Shown here piece by piece: positions 1 to 8,161 of a stretch of DNA of 24,485 bases. The number at the start of each line of letters is the position of its first letter. The stretch's first letter is position 1. Source of the DNA: Puniceicoccales bacterium (GTDB lineage Bacteria > Verrucomicrobiota > Verrucomicrobiia > Opitutales > UBA9783); assembly GCA_031260015.1 (NCBI GenBank), contig JAIRKR010000027.1, positions 1 through 24,485 on the forward strand. The letters are read 5' to 3'. The notes beneath the pieces were generated by a model. It was not told the origin of the DNA, did no database searches, and saw only the letters and a list, made by a program, of their open reading frames with translations. Made by a program: the position numbers and the translations under genes.

Positions 1-118
1 AGTCATCGACGCCAAACGGGCAAAACCTGATTTTTAAGGCCACATCCGTAAACATAAATCCTATTTTTACGTTCATTCACAAAATTCTCTTGCAAATGCC
101 GTAAATTGTTTTTAAACT

Positions 119-124
119 AAAGGA
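119..124 (+). promoter_or_regulatory. Shine-Dalgarno-like AAAGGA before ATG at 129
   Basis: AAAGGA lies four bases before the ATG at 129. It is one of the few clear Shine-Dalgarno-like sites in the window, and no comparable site precedes the ATG at 242. This favours translation of the first gene starting at 129, in a different frame from the long downstream ORF. Because most genes here lack such a site, it is supportive evidence and not proof. Confidence 0.4.
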
Positions 125-128
125 TGTT

Positions 129-241
129 ATGTCAGCTATAAATCCGAACGGTTCCCCATCGCCTAACACAATATCTACCCCCGGACATCTACATCTTCCG
201 TAGGTGAAGATCCGAGTGGCCATCAGGTCGCGCAAAACAAA
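129..241 (+). other. Probable frameshifted 5' end of the first gene
   Basis: ATG 129 opens a 24-codon frame that ends at TAG 201-203. Its product is rich in Ser, Pro, Asn and Thr. The frame of the downstream gene is open from 167 to 241 and has the same composition. The two overlap at a run of five C (178-182). One additional C there would join them into a single protein of about 450 residues starting at 129. The cause could be a sequencing error, a real disabling mutation, slippage at the C-run, or a programmed shift. Confidence 0.4.
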
Positions 242-1483
242 ATGCCTACGACGGGGGCTCCAAAAAAGCAAACGCCAAGCTTGAACCCGGTGACGGCTGG
301 AAATTTAGAAAAAATTAAGGAACTACGAGCCAAGCGTGAAGGGCAAAGCGGCATAAGGAAGTTTTTGTTTGGGCAAAAAGAAAAGTCTGAAATACAGGCT
401 GTACGACATGCCATAAAAAAAGATATTCACGCACTCAAGGGCCAAATTGATAAAGACACAATGCAGGCTTTGTTGGATATAGCTGAGACGGCTCATCCCA
501 AGGATAAAGGTTCAATATACAGGCAAATCGCGCACGAACTCAAGAAGACCCCCGAATGTAATTCGGAAGTTTTCTTATTATTGAATAAATCAAAGTACGT
601 AGGGTTTCCTCTTGATTATAACGCAAAGTCGCTTCTTGATGCGTATGTAACAAAAGGGCAGGACTCAGTACCCATAGATCAAGTTCAAACCCTTATACAG
701 AACACAACTATTCCACGCGATTCCCATACAAGTCTAGCAGTATCTTCCGCTTTAGTAAACCTCCTATCCCTATGCAGCCGAGACTCTACGGAACACGCCC
801 AAGTGTGTGGGGCTTTAAAAATGAAACTGTGTACTGAGTCCTCTACTCCCTACAAGCAAATCCTGCAAGGATTGTTTGACAGTCGTAACGATATGAACGC
901 AGGTAACTTCTATGAGGGTACAAAGAAGTGGGAAGTATGTATGACAAATCTCATCCAATATGGCATAGAGCTGCAAGCATCTGAAGCCAATGCCGAACAC
1001 TTTAACGAATTGAGTAATCTAGCAAAGAAGCTGACAGAAGCACTCTTTTCGGCGCATCCTGGAAACTCCAATCCCATAACAAACAAGAAAGATGCAACTT
1101 CCACACTCGCTTATAGCTTCTGCTCGGCTTTGAGCGAAATAAAGAGTTGGATCTTAAAAGAAGAGAATCGAGCTTCTTTTGAGGATTGTCTAATGCATGT
1201 GAATGTTGGTGTTATACGTAGCATAAATAGTTGGGGTTACGTCTTCGACAGGATGTCAGATAAGGATATTAATCAGCTAACATTCAATATGCTGTGGCAA
1301 GATTTCTATTGGGGTCACGCAGTAGAACCCTACCCAGGTCAATATGAAGAAACCAATGCCCCTGGCACGATAGCAGGACTCCATGAGGAGTTTATAGTCA
1401 GACTAGATGAAGAACCTATCGAGAATCAGCCTTTGTTTCAATTATACAAGCGACTAGTGGAAGAATCGAGGGAAAAATACTAG
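242..1483 (+). CDS. Unrecognised protein, possible secreted effector; true N-terminus probably upstream
   Basis: The frame encodes 413 residues that I do not recognise. The first 20 residues are rich in Pro, Thr and Lys. They are followed by a charged, probably helical and possibly coiled-coil stretch (about residues 20-75) and then a mostly helical, soluble-looking body. I see no signal peptide, membrane segment or catalytic motif. The frame stays open upstream to 167, and that extension is rich in Ser, Thr, Pro and Gly. A second frame starting at ATG 129 has the same composition and reads into this one if a single base is added at the C-run 178-182. A Ser/Thr/Pro/Asn-rich, unstructured N-terminus with no Sec signal is common in type III effectors, and the window holds T3SS genes, so an effector role is possible. 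That is inference only. The ATG at 242 has no ribosome binding site, so the start is uncertain. Confidence 0.6.
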   Translation: MPTTGAPKKQTPSLNPVTAGNLEKIKELRAKREGQSGIRKFLFGQKEKSEIQAVRHAIKKDIHALKGQIDKDTMQALLDIAETAHPKDKGSIYRQIAHELKKTPECNSEVFLLLNKSKYVGFPLDYNAKSLLDAYVTKGQDSVPIDQVQTLIQNTTIPRDSHTSLAVSSALVNLLSLCSRDSTEHAQVCGALKMKLCTESSTPYKQILQGLFDSRNDMNAGNFYEGTKKWEVCMTNLIQYGIELQASEANAEHFNELSNLAKKLTEALFSAHPGNSNPITNKKDATSTLAYSFCSALSEIKSWILKEENRASFEDCLMHVNVGVIRSINSWGYVFDRMSDKDINQLTFNMLWQDFYWGHAVEPYPGQYEETNAPGTIAGLHEEFIVRLDEEPIENQPLFQLYKRLVEESREKY

Positions 1484-1529
1484 GCAGATCAGAGTAGAAA
1501 ATAAAACCTTGTAACCTCCCTACGGGTTA

Positions 1530-1535
1530 TATAAT
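1530..1535 (+). promoter_or_regulatory. Candidate -10 element before the peptide-binding protein gene
   Basis: A perfect TATAAT lies at 1530-1535, with TTGTAA 15 bases upstream (1509-1514). Transcription would begin about three bases before the ATG at 1545, which implies a leaderless or nearly leaderless message. That agrees with the lack of a Shine-Dalgarno site. AT-rich matches are frequent by chance, so confidence is low. Confidence 0.25.
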
Positions 1536-1544
1536 TTAACCTCC

Positions 1545-3152
1545 ATGATACATTTTCTGAAATGGGGGTTGCTGGGGATATCCTGGCTCATCGTTGGCTG
1601 CCAATCAAAAAAACCTCTCACCGAAGTAGAACAAGCAAATAAAGCGGGTATATTGCTCGTAGGTATTGGTCCGGATCCAGAGGGATTTGACCCACAATGG
1701 GTCACGGGCGTTACGGAACAAAACGTGTTGCGATCCCTCTTCGAAGGCCTTGTGATACCGGATCCAAAAACGCTGGAACCTAAACCGGGTGTTGCAGAAC
1801 GCTGGGAAATTCAAGGAAACCGCTATGTCTTTCATCTGAGACGCAATGCCCGTTGGAATAACGAAGAACCTCTCACCGCCCACGATTTCGTCTTTACATT
1901 CCAAAGATTACTAACACCTCAATTGGCTGCTCCCAATGCATCTACCTTCTTTGCCATAAAAAACGCGAAGGCGTTTTACAATAATGAAATCGATTTCCAA
2001 GAAGTAGGCGTGAAAGCGCTGGACAACGACACACTAGAAATCGTATTGGAACAGCCCGTCCCTTTCTTTCTATCATTGCTTATGCAGCCCTGCTGCTATC
2101 CAGTACATCAAAAAAGTTTGGAACAACATGCCTGCGCCTGGACGCGCAATTCCAATGGATATCCCACGCATCATCTTGTCTCGAATGGAGCTTTTCAACT
2201 CAAAAAATGGTCCATCGGTGAAAAAATAGAAATGGTAAAAAACACTTATTATTGGAATAACACAAACGTACGACTCAATGGCATACATTTTTTTCCGATT
2301 GCAGACGTGGCCACCGAAGAACGCGCTTTTCGGCGCGGTCAATTGCACATTACGGAAAATGTTCCCTACCAAAAACTAAACGCTTATCATACGCAAAAAA
2401 ATTCTCCCCTGCAAATTCATCCCTACCTGAACACATTTTACTACTTATTAAACATAAACGTTTATCCCTTGAATGACGTACGCGTCAGAAAAGCACTTTC
2501 TTTGGCCATAGACCGTAATCAACTTGCGGGCAGCGATCATCTTAAACTGAAACATCGATCTGCCTACCAATTGGTTCCCGAAGGTTGTGCCGGTTTCCCA
2601 TCCACGCGCCCTATTCAAGAAAATGCGGTAATGGCACGCGAATTGCTCAAAGAAGCCGGGTTCCCCAATGGACAAGGATTCCCCAAATTAACCCTCCTGT
2701 TCAACGCGAATGAAGGCCAAACCTACATCGCATCCGCCGTTCAAGAAATGTGGAGAAAGCATCTCAATATTACCATCGAACTTGTAAATCAAGAATGGAA
2801 GGTATACTTACAACGTCGCCGAGACGGCCAATTTGAGATCGCGCGCGGCGGTTGGGTCGGTGATTACAACGATCCCACCACATTTTTAAATCTATGGTTA
2901 AAAGATGCGAATAATAACTTCGTACGGTGGCATAACGAGATGTTTGACTCTCTGCTTTTCAGGGCCAACAATACGCGTCATCATGCGGAAAGATTACAAT
3001 TATTGCAGGAAGCCGAAAAAATTCTTCTGGAAGACGTACCACTTATCCTCATTCATTCCAGTACCACTTCTCACCTTGTTCATTCAACCGTGCATAACTG
3101 GTTTGGCAACTTGCTGGATTGGCATCCCTACGATTGTATCTTTCTACAATAA
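1545..3152 (+). CDS. Peptide ABC transporter substrate-binding lipoprotein (OppA-like)
   Basis: This 535-residue protein belongs to the SBP_bac_5 (OppA/DppA) family of periplasmic peptide-binding proteins that feed ABC importers. The N-terminus has a hydrophobic segment ending in the lipobox LIVGC (Cys19), so the mature protein should be lipid-anchored. The family pattern is clear: the early 'ADPEGFDP'-type entry region, a WEIQ...YVFHLRRNARWNNEEPLTAHDFV block near residue 85-115, a mid-protein stretch with VRKALSLAIDR, and a C-terminal region of the usual WVGDYNDP type. The length is typical. No permease or ATPase gene lies nearby, so the rest of the transporter is elsewhere or missing. Oligopeptides are the likely ligand, but related proteins bind nickel, haem or murein peptides and this cannot be resolved here. 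It is the first gene of a same-strand run of four. Confidence 0.88.
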   Translation: MIHFLKWGLLGISWLIVGCQSKKPLTEVEQANKAGILLVGIGPDPEGFDPQWVTGVTEQNVLRSLFEGLVIPDPKTLEPKPGVAERWEIQGNRYVFHLRRNARWNNEEPLTAHDFVFTFQRLLTPQLAAPNASTFFAIKNAKAFYNNEIDFQEVGVKALDNDTLEIVLEQPVPFFLSLLMQPCCYPVHQKSLEQHACAWTRNSNGYPTHHLVSNGAFQLKKWSIGEKIEMVKNTYYWNNTNVRLNGIHFFPIADVATEERAFRRGQLHITENVPYQKLNAYHTQKNSPLQIHPYLNTFYYLLNINVYPLNDVRVRKALSLAIDRNQLAGSDHLKLKHRSAYQLVPEGCAGFPSTRPIQENAVMARELLKEAGFPNGQGFPKLTLLFNANEGQTYIASAVQEMWRKHLNITIELVNQEWKVYLQRRRDGQFEIARGGWVGDYNDPTTFLNLWLKDANNNFVRWHNEMFDSLLFRANNTRHHAERLQLLQEAEKILLEDVPLILIHSSTTSHLVHSTVHNWFGNLLDWHPYDCIFLQ

Positions 3153-3217
3153 CCCTACTTTTAATGCACAAATGACTTGCAGTTCTGCAAAAAGCTTCTA
3201 CTTTTTAGTCTTAAATT

Positions 3218-3973
3218 ATGCAGCAAACTACCATTGGAGAACGGCTACAACAAGCACGCCAGCGTTTGGGATTGTCTCTCGAAGACATTGCAGCAACACT
3301 CAAAATTCGAAAAGACGTCTTATTAAAATTTGAATCCAATGAGTTTGATATAAAATTACCTCCCGTATACCGAAAAGGGTTTTTTAAGGCGTACGTAAAA
3401 CTTTTAAAACTCAACGTGCCAACGTTATTGGCCGACTACGAAGAAATTGTAGGTGAAATCGGTCACAGTACGAGTTTTTCGTTAGGTCAATTAAAATTGG
3501 ATAGCCCCAAAAGCGTTGGTAACGATAATAAGCCGGAAATAACAGAATTAGAGCCCGGAGAAAATTCAGCGAGGTATGTACGTCCCGTCCCTCAGTTTGT
3601 CCATTTTAGATTGCTCATCATTGGAGTTGTTATCATTTTGGTCGTATTCATTTGCGGCCTATACTTGCGTTGCAAAAAAGAACAATCCCCCCATCCAATG
3701 GCCCAAGATACATTACCCATTCAGGACACCGTCGCTTCCGAAAGCACAATCGTACTCACCGCATTGGATACGGTGCAAGTGTTTGTGCGCCAAGAGTCCG
3801 ACAGACAACGCCTTTTTGCCGGTACACTTAACAAAAACGAACATCACCCATTAACCAGATCGGGGCCCGTTCAAATTTCATACTCGGAAGGCAAATTTTT
3901 ACTCATCGAACAGGCCAACGGCCTACACATCAAGCCGCAAAAAGAAGGCCGAGGCTGGATTAGAGTCCCCTAA
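3218..3973 (+). CDS. rodZ: RodZ-like membrane protein with N-terminal helix-turn-helix
   Basis: This 251-residue protein has the RodZ layout. An N-terminal helix-turn-helix of the HTH_25 type (about 6-75, with IGERLQQARQRLGLSLEDIA) is followed by a linker, a single membrane helix (about 129-150, ending in RCKK) and a periplasmic C-terminal domain like DUF4115 (about 172-251, ending in a Gly-Trp-Ile motif). RodZ links MreB filaments to the membrane and the wall-elongation machinery. The topology fits, with the positive RCKK flank on the far side of the helix a minor oddity. The gene is 65 bases after the peptide-binding protein gene and 16 bases before the transporter gene, so co-transcription is likely. 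Family membership is strong by architecture. That it works as the morphogenetic RodZ is inferred. Confidence 0.75.
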   Translation: MQQTTIGERLQQARQRLGLSLEDIAATLKIRKDVLLKFESNEFDIKLPPVYRKGFFKAYVKLLKLNVPTLLADYEEIVGEIGHSTSFSLGQLKLDSPKSVGNDNKPEITELEPGENSARYVRPVPQFVHFRLLIIGVVIILVVFICGLYLRCKKEQSPHPMAQDTLPIQDTVASESTIVLTALDTVQVFVRQESDRQRLFAGTLNKNEHHPLTRSGPVQISYSEGKFLLIEQANGLHIKPQKEGRGWIRVP

Positions 3974-3989
3974 TTCCCATTAAAAATAT

Positions 3990-4850
3990 ATGCATAAGCC
4001 TTTAACAAAAGGTGTGAGTTGGTTCCTGTTGAGTTTAATTGTTGGAGTTGGCCTGGACGTCATACAAAAGTATTTGGGCAGTAACCTAAAAAGCTTCGAG
4101 ATTACCTTTTACAGATTCCTTTTTGGCGCCATTTCACTCATGCCACTTTTAGGCATGCGATGGATTCGCCATGGGTTTTCATTAACTCAATATTGGCATA
4201 TCCACATATTCAGAGGATTCCTATTGTTTTCAGGTATGGTCTTGTGGTGCTACGGTCTTACGCTGGTTCCCATGAGTACGGCCATTACACTCAATTATTC
4301 CATTCCTTTGTTTACGCTTATTCTTTCCATTCCTCTCTTGGGCGAAACGGTTAACAAAGATCGTTGGCTGACAACATGCATCGGCTTTGTTGGCATATGG
4401 ATTGTACTAAATCCTACAGACATCAACTTTGATTCAAGAACCCTTCTGTTGATAATATCCTCATTTCTATTTGCTCTCTTGGACGTATTTAACAAAAAAT
4501 ACGTTTGCAAGGAATCTCTCCTCAATATGCTATTTTATACGGCCCTTTTCACGTGTATCTTCAGTGCAATTCCAGCATTTTCAGGCGAAATACATACCCC
4601 TTTCAACAATATAACTATTTTAATTATGCTCGGCATCGGGGCCAATTTAATGTTCTATTGCCTACTAAAAGCTTTTCAATACATGGATGCTTCTGCTTCG
4701 GCCCCATTTCGCTATTGCGATTTTCTCGTGTCTGCACTTTTTGGATTTTTATTTTTTTCCGAAAAACCAACTCTATCTACCTGTCTTGGATTTCTTATCA
4801 TTATGCCCTGCACGTGTTACCTTGCCTATCAAGAGAACAAAAAAAATTAA
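3990..4850 (+). CDS. DMT-superfamily (EamA) transporter
   Basis: The 286-residue product is almost entirely hydrophobic, with about ten membrane helices arranged as two EamA repeats. The first half includes a conserved YRFLFGA region and an Ile-Pro/Leu-Gly-Glu motif near residue 115-120 (IPLLGETV). The second half has a matching FFSEKP motif near residue 255. This is the fold of drug/metabolite transporters, which include threonine and aromatic amino acid exporters and the S-adenosylmethionine importers of Rickettsia and Chlamydia. The gene lies directly upstream of metK with 37 bases between them. That makes SAM or methionine a reasonable guess for the substrate, but sequence alone does not assign substrates in this family. 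No signal peptide is expected. Confidence 0.82.
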   Translation: MHKPLTKGVSWFLLSLIVGVGLDVIQKYLGSNLKSFEITFYRFLFGAISLMPLLGMRWIRHGFSLTQYWHIHIFRGFLLFSGMVLWCYGLTLVPMSTAITLNYSIPLFTLILSIPLLGETVNKDRWLTTCIGFVGIWIVLNPTDINFDSRTLLLIISSFLFALLDVFNKKYVCKESLLNMLFYTALFTCIFSAIPAFSGEIHTPFNNITILIMLGIGANLMFYCLLKAFQYMDASASAPFRYCDFLVSALFGFLFFSEKPTLSTCLGFLIIMPCTCYLAYQENKKN

Positions 4851-4887
4851 TCTTGTCTTTCAAATTAAGCTACCCTAAAAGTTTCCC

Positions 4888-6036
4888 ATGACGATTGAAC
4901 TTATTTCTTCCGAAGCCGTTGGAGAAGGACACCCCGATAAAGTTGCCGATTACATATCGGATAGCATTTTGGATGCTTGCCTAGAACAAGATAAAAATGC
5001 GCGTGTCGCCTGCGAGACCTTAGTTAAGTCGAATTGTGTCGTACTCGCAGGGGAAATCACAACGCAAGCGCAGGTGGATTACGAGCTTGTGACCCGCAAC
5101 GCCATTCGGGATATCGGTTACACGGATTCTCAGGACATTTTTAATGCAAACACCGTGTTTATCCATAATTTGCTAACGCCCCAATCGGGAGAAATCGCAG
5201 ATGCGGTCGTTAAATCAGACCACGGTATAGGGGCCGGTGATCAAGGATTTTTCTTCGGTTACGCATGTGATGAAACACCGGAATACCTACCCGCTTCCTA
5301 CCTTTTGGCGCAAAAATTCTGCCAAACGTTAGCTACTTACAGAAAAACCAAGCGTGTATCCTGGATGAAACCTGATTGCAAAGCCCTTGTCACAATGCGT
5401 TACGAACATGGATCTCCTTTAGACGTTCAAAATGTTGTATTGGCAATCCAGCACGTTGGTTCGATCAGTTTAAAGGAAATCTATGAGTTTTGCAAAGAAC
5501 AATTGATTCCAGAAATTATTCCCGGACATTGGCTATCAGACCATACCATGTACTACATTAACACCAGTGGCAGCTTTATTCACGGAGGACCTTCCGCCGA
5601 CTCGGGCCTTACGGGCAGGAAAATTATAGTGGATACTTACGGCGGTTGGGCACATCACGGAGGGGGTGCATTTTCCGGCAAAGATCCTTCCAAAGTGGAT
5701 CGCTCTGGCGCTTATTTCTGTCGTTGGGTTGCAAAAAATATCGTTGCAGCCGAACTGGCGAAACGAGTGGAGGTTCGACTCGCATACGCCATCGGTGGAA
5801 CCAAACCCATTCACTACGATTTAACGACCTACGAAACAGAAAATTGCGATTTAAGTCGTTTGCGTAAAGCGATTGCCAAAATATTTGATGCAAGGCCATT
5901 TGCCATCTTGGAAACACTGAACCTTCGCAATCCCATTTACAAATCAACAACACACTTTGGACATTTTACGAAAACAAACCTACCTTGGGAACAAACAAAT
6001 CGTGTTCAAGAACTGCTAGACCTATGTGCACGTTAG
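4888..6036 (+). CDS. metK: S-adenosylmethionine synthetase
   Basis: MetK makes S-adenosylmethionine from methionine and ATP in the cytoplasm. The 382-residue product matches the family length (E. coli has about 384). It carries the GEGHPDKVADYISD motif near the N-terminus, GAGDQGFFFGYA near residue 113, and the phosphate-binding block GLTGRKIIVDTYGG ... GGGAFSGKDPSKVDRS near residues 235-270. All expected catalytic His, Asp and Lys residues of these motifs are visible and nothing suggests decay. It closes the four-gene + strand run. An intact metK shows that the organism can make its own SAM, unlike Chlamydia, which lacks metK and imports SAM. No SAM riboswitch is seen in the 37-base gap upstream. 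Confidence 0.97.
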   Translation: MTIELISSEAVGEGHPDKVADYISDSILDACLEQDKNARVACETLVKSNCVVLAGEITTQAQVDYELVTRNAIRDIGYTDSQDIFNANTVFIHNLLTPQSGEIADAVVKSDHGIGAGDQGFFFGYACDETPEYLPASYLLAQKFCQTLATYRKTKRVSWMKPDCKALVTMRYEHGSPLDVQNVVLAIQHVGSISLKEIYEFCKEQLIPEIIPGHWLSDHTMYYINTSGSFIHGGPSADSGLTGRKIIVDTYGGWAHHGGGAFSGKDPSKVDRSGAYFCRWVAKNIVAAELAKRVEVRLAYAIGGTKPIHYDLTTYETENCDLSRLRKAIAKIFDARPFAILETLNLRNPIYKSTTHFGHFTKTNLPWEQTNRVQELLDLCAR

Positions 6037-6042
6037 AGGTTG

Positions 6043-6076
6043 CCGGCAATTTTTCTGCCCAGCATGCACTTGCCGG
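6043..6076 (+). terminator. Inverted repeat after metK, possible terminator
   Basis: CCGGCAA (6043-6049) and TTGCCGG (6070-6076) form a 7-bp perfect stem with a 20-base loop, seven bases after the metK stop. No T-run follows, so it is not a classical intrinsic terminator. It lies in the gap between convergent metK and mnmG and could limit read-through. The rest of the gap (to 6289) is G-rich and shows no ORF of note. Confidence 0.25.
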
Positions 6077-6289
6077 TTGTGTTTACAATGGAAAAAAGTG
6101 AAGCAAGCAAGACGCTTCTTGGGGGAAAGTTATGAGTAGATGCGAGTGCCCTACGGTAGGTGTTGCGTGGGTCGTGTAGGGGTACTTTGCAAGAGGACAA
6201 TTGGGGGCAGGAATTTATAACGCAGGGTCTCGCGCGGCAGTTAAAAAGACAATATTTTGTGCGTAACCGACAATTAAAATGGACAAAAG

Positions 6290-8161
6290 TTACTGGGGAG
6301 CCTTCTTTAAAAGTTTCCTTAAGGCAACCATAAGTATTTGGATATCAGAAGGATTAACACCGCTAATGCGGCTCGCTTGCCCCAAATTCTGAGGTTTTAG
6401 GTGCATCAACTTCTGTAGACTTTCATTTCGCAGGCCGTGTACCGTTTCATAATCAAAAGTTTTTGGAATTTGAATGTCCTCTAACCATTGACATCTTGCT
6501 ATTTGCTTTGATTCACGCTCCAAATATCCTTTGTAATAAATACGATAAAAAATTTCCTCGCGAATAGAAGCAGGCTGCTCTGACAATTCACGCGGTAATT
6601 GAGGCAATTCAAAATTCTCCTCACAATGATGACGTCTTATCTGGTCCCCTAACTTTTGACCCTCTTCGCAACATGATTCTTCTAACTTTGTAACCCAATA
6701 TTCCACGCGCGCACGCTTATCTTGAATAGCCTTTAGACGAGTCTCACCTAAACAATGCCATCGCTTTGCCTTTTCATACAGGCGTAGCTCAGCGCTCGCA
6801 TGATTTAAAAGCAATCGATGTTCCGCTCGCCCGGTAAACATTCTGTAAGGCTCTTGCGTACCTTTGGTCACCAAATCATCCACCAAAACCCCAATGTAAC
6901 TTTCATGCCGAGATAAAACGCAGGCAGGTTCTTTCAAAACTTTTGCAGCCGCATTAATTCCGGCCAACAGGCCCTGCCCCGCCGCTTCTTCATAACCCGA
7001 AGTCCCATTAATTTGCCCTGCCAAAAATAGGCCTTCCCACCGTTTACTTTCTAAGGTTGCATACAAATTTGTGGGATCCGAAAAAACGTATTCAACCGCA
7101 TACGCCGGACGCATTAAAATGGCATTTTCAAGACCCGGGATCGTTTTCAGCATTGTCCGCTGAACATCTACGGGCAAACTGGTAGATAGCCCATTGATAT
7201 ACCATTCATCCGTACATATCCCTTCGGGCTCCAGAAATAATCGATGACGTTCTCTATCGTTAAAACGTACACATTTATCTTCAATGCTCGGGCAATATCG
7301 AGGTCCTTGCCCCTGAATATTACCGGAAAACAAAGCGGAACGCTCTAAATTGTCTAAAATAATTTTGTGCGTATGGTGATTCGTATAGGTCATCCAACAA
7401 GATACGGTATGTGTTCCAGGCTTCCAAGACATAGGTCCGTAATGGTTAGTAACCTTACACGTCTTTTGACGCGTGTCATAGAAAGCAAAAAAACAAGGAT
7501 CTGCATCACTGGATTGTTCTTCGCAGGCGGAAAAATCAATGCTGCGACCTAAAATACGCGCCGGTGTCCCCGTTTTCAATAATCCCAAAGAAAATCCTAA
7601 AGATTTGAGAGAATCCAAGAGAGCGTAGCTACCAAAATCCCCCAAACGGCCTCCTGGGATTTGCCAATGTCCAATATGCAACCTGCCGCCCAAAAACGTA
7701 CCCGTCGCCAATATCACCGTCGGCGCAGTAAACTCAAGACCCAATTGGGTACAAACACCGCAGATGCGATTCGCGCATGTTAACAAACTTACCACTTCAT
7801 CTTGAAACAAAACAATATTGGGATGCTTCTCCAAACGATATTTCATGCTCCATTGATAACATTTTTTATCGCATTGAGCGCGTGGGGCTTGCACGGCCAT
7901 ACCTTTGGAACGGTTTAATATGCGAAAATGAATGGCCGTTTCATCGGCATTTATGCCCATAATGCCACCCAATGCATCGATTTCTCTGACAATATGTCCC
8001 TTGGCTAAGCCTCCAATCGCAGGATTACAACTCATTTGGGCAATCGTGTCCAAATTTCCAGAAATAAGTAACACGGATACACCTTTTTGCGCTGCGATCC
8101 ATGCTGCCTCGCAGCCGGCATGCCCACCCCCACACACAATGACGTCAAAATCCGTTTTCAT
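6290..8161 (-). CDS. mnmG: tRNA uridine-5-carboxymethylaminomethyl modification enzyme MnmG
   Basis: MnmG (GidA) is the FAD- and NADH-dependent partner of MnmE. Together they install the cmnm5 group on the wobble uridine of several tRNAs. The protein opens with the FAD-binding Rossmann motif GGGHAGCEAA, then NPAIGGLAKGHIVREIDALGG, and later has the conserved FLAGQINGTSGYEEAAGQG and EPYRMFTGRAEHRLLL blocks. The C-terminal helical domain, with YETVHGLRNES, is present. I start it at ATG 8161, not at the TTG four codons upstream, because that ATG overlaps the mnmE stop as ATGA. This gives 623 residues, close to the 629 of E. coli. The overlap indicates translational coupling with mnmE, which fits two subunits of one complex. 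Confidence 0.96.
   Translation of the reverse strand: MKTDFDVIVCGGGHAGCEAAWIAAQKGVSVLLISGNLDTIAQMSCNPAIGGLAKGHIVREIDALGGIMGINADETAIHFRILNRSKGMAVQAPRAQCDKKCYQWSMKYRLEKHPNIVLFQDEVVSLLTCANRICGVCTQLGLEFTAPTVILATGTFLGGRLHIGHWQIPGGRLGDFGSYALLDSLKSLGFSLGLLKTGTPARILGRSIDFSACEEQSSDADPCFFAFYDTRQKTCKVTNHYGPMSWKPGTHTVSCWMTYTNHHTHKIILDNLERSALFSGNIQGQGPRYCPSIEDKCVRFNDRERHRLFLEPEGICTDEWYINGLSTSLPVDVQRTMLKTIPGLENAILMRPAYAVEYVFSDPTNLYATLESKRWEGLFLAGQINGTSGYEEAAGQGLLAGINAAAKVLKEPACVLSRHESYIGVLVDDLVTKGTQEPYRMFTGRAEHRLLLNHASAELRLYEKAKRWHCLGETRLKAIQDKRARVEYWVTKLEESCCEEGQKLGDQIRRHHCEENFELPQLPRELSEQPASIREEIFYRIYYKGYLERESKQIARCQWLEDIQIPKTFDYETVHGLRNESLQKLMHLKPQNLGQASRISGVNPSDIQILMVALRKLLKKAPQ

Noticed and set aside
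90..118. A TTGCAA-N17-TAAACT promoter-like pair before the first gene
   Set aside because: Transcription would begin inside or after the AAAGGA site used to support the ATG at 129, so the two signals contradict each other, and each half matches only four of six positions.
2905..3333. A 142-codon + frame across the end of the peptide-binding protein gene and the start of the rodZ-like gene
   Set aside because: It overlaps two well-supported genes in another frame and its translation has no recognisable pattern.
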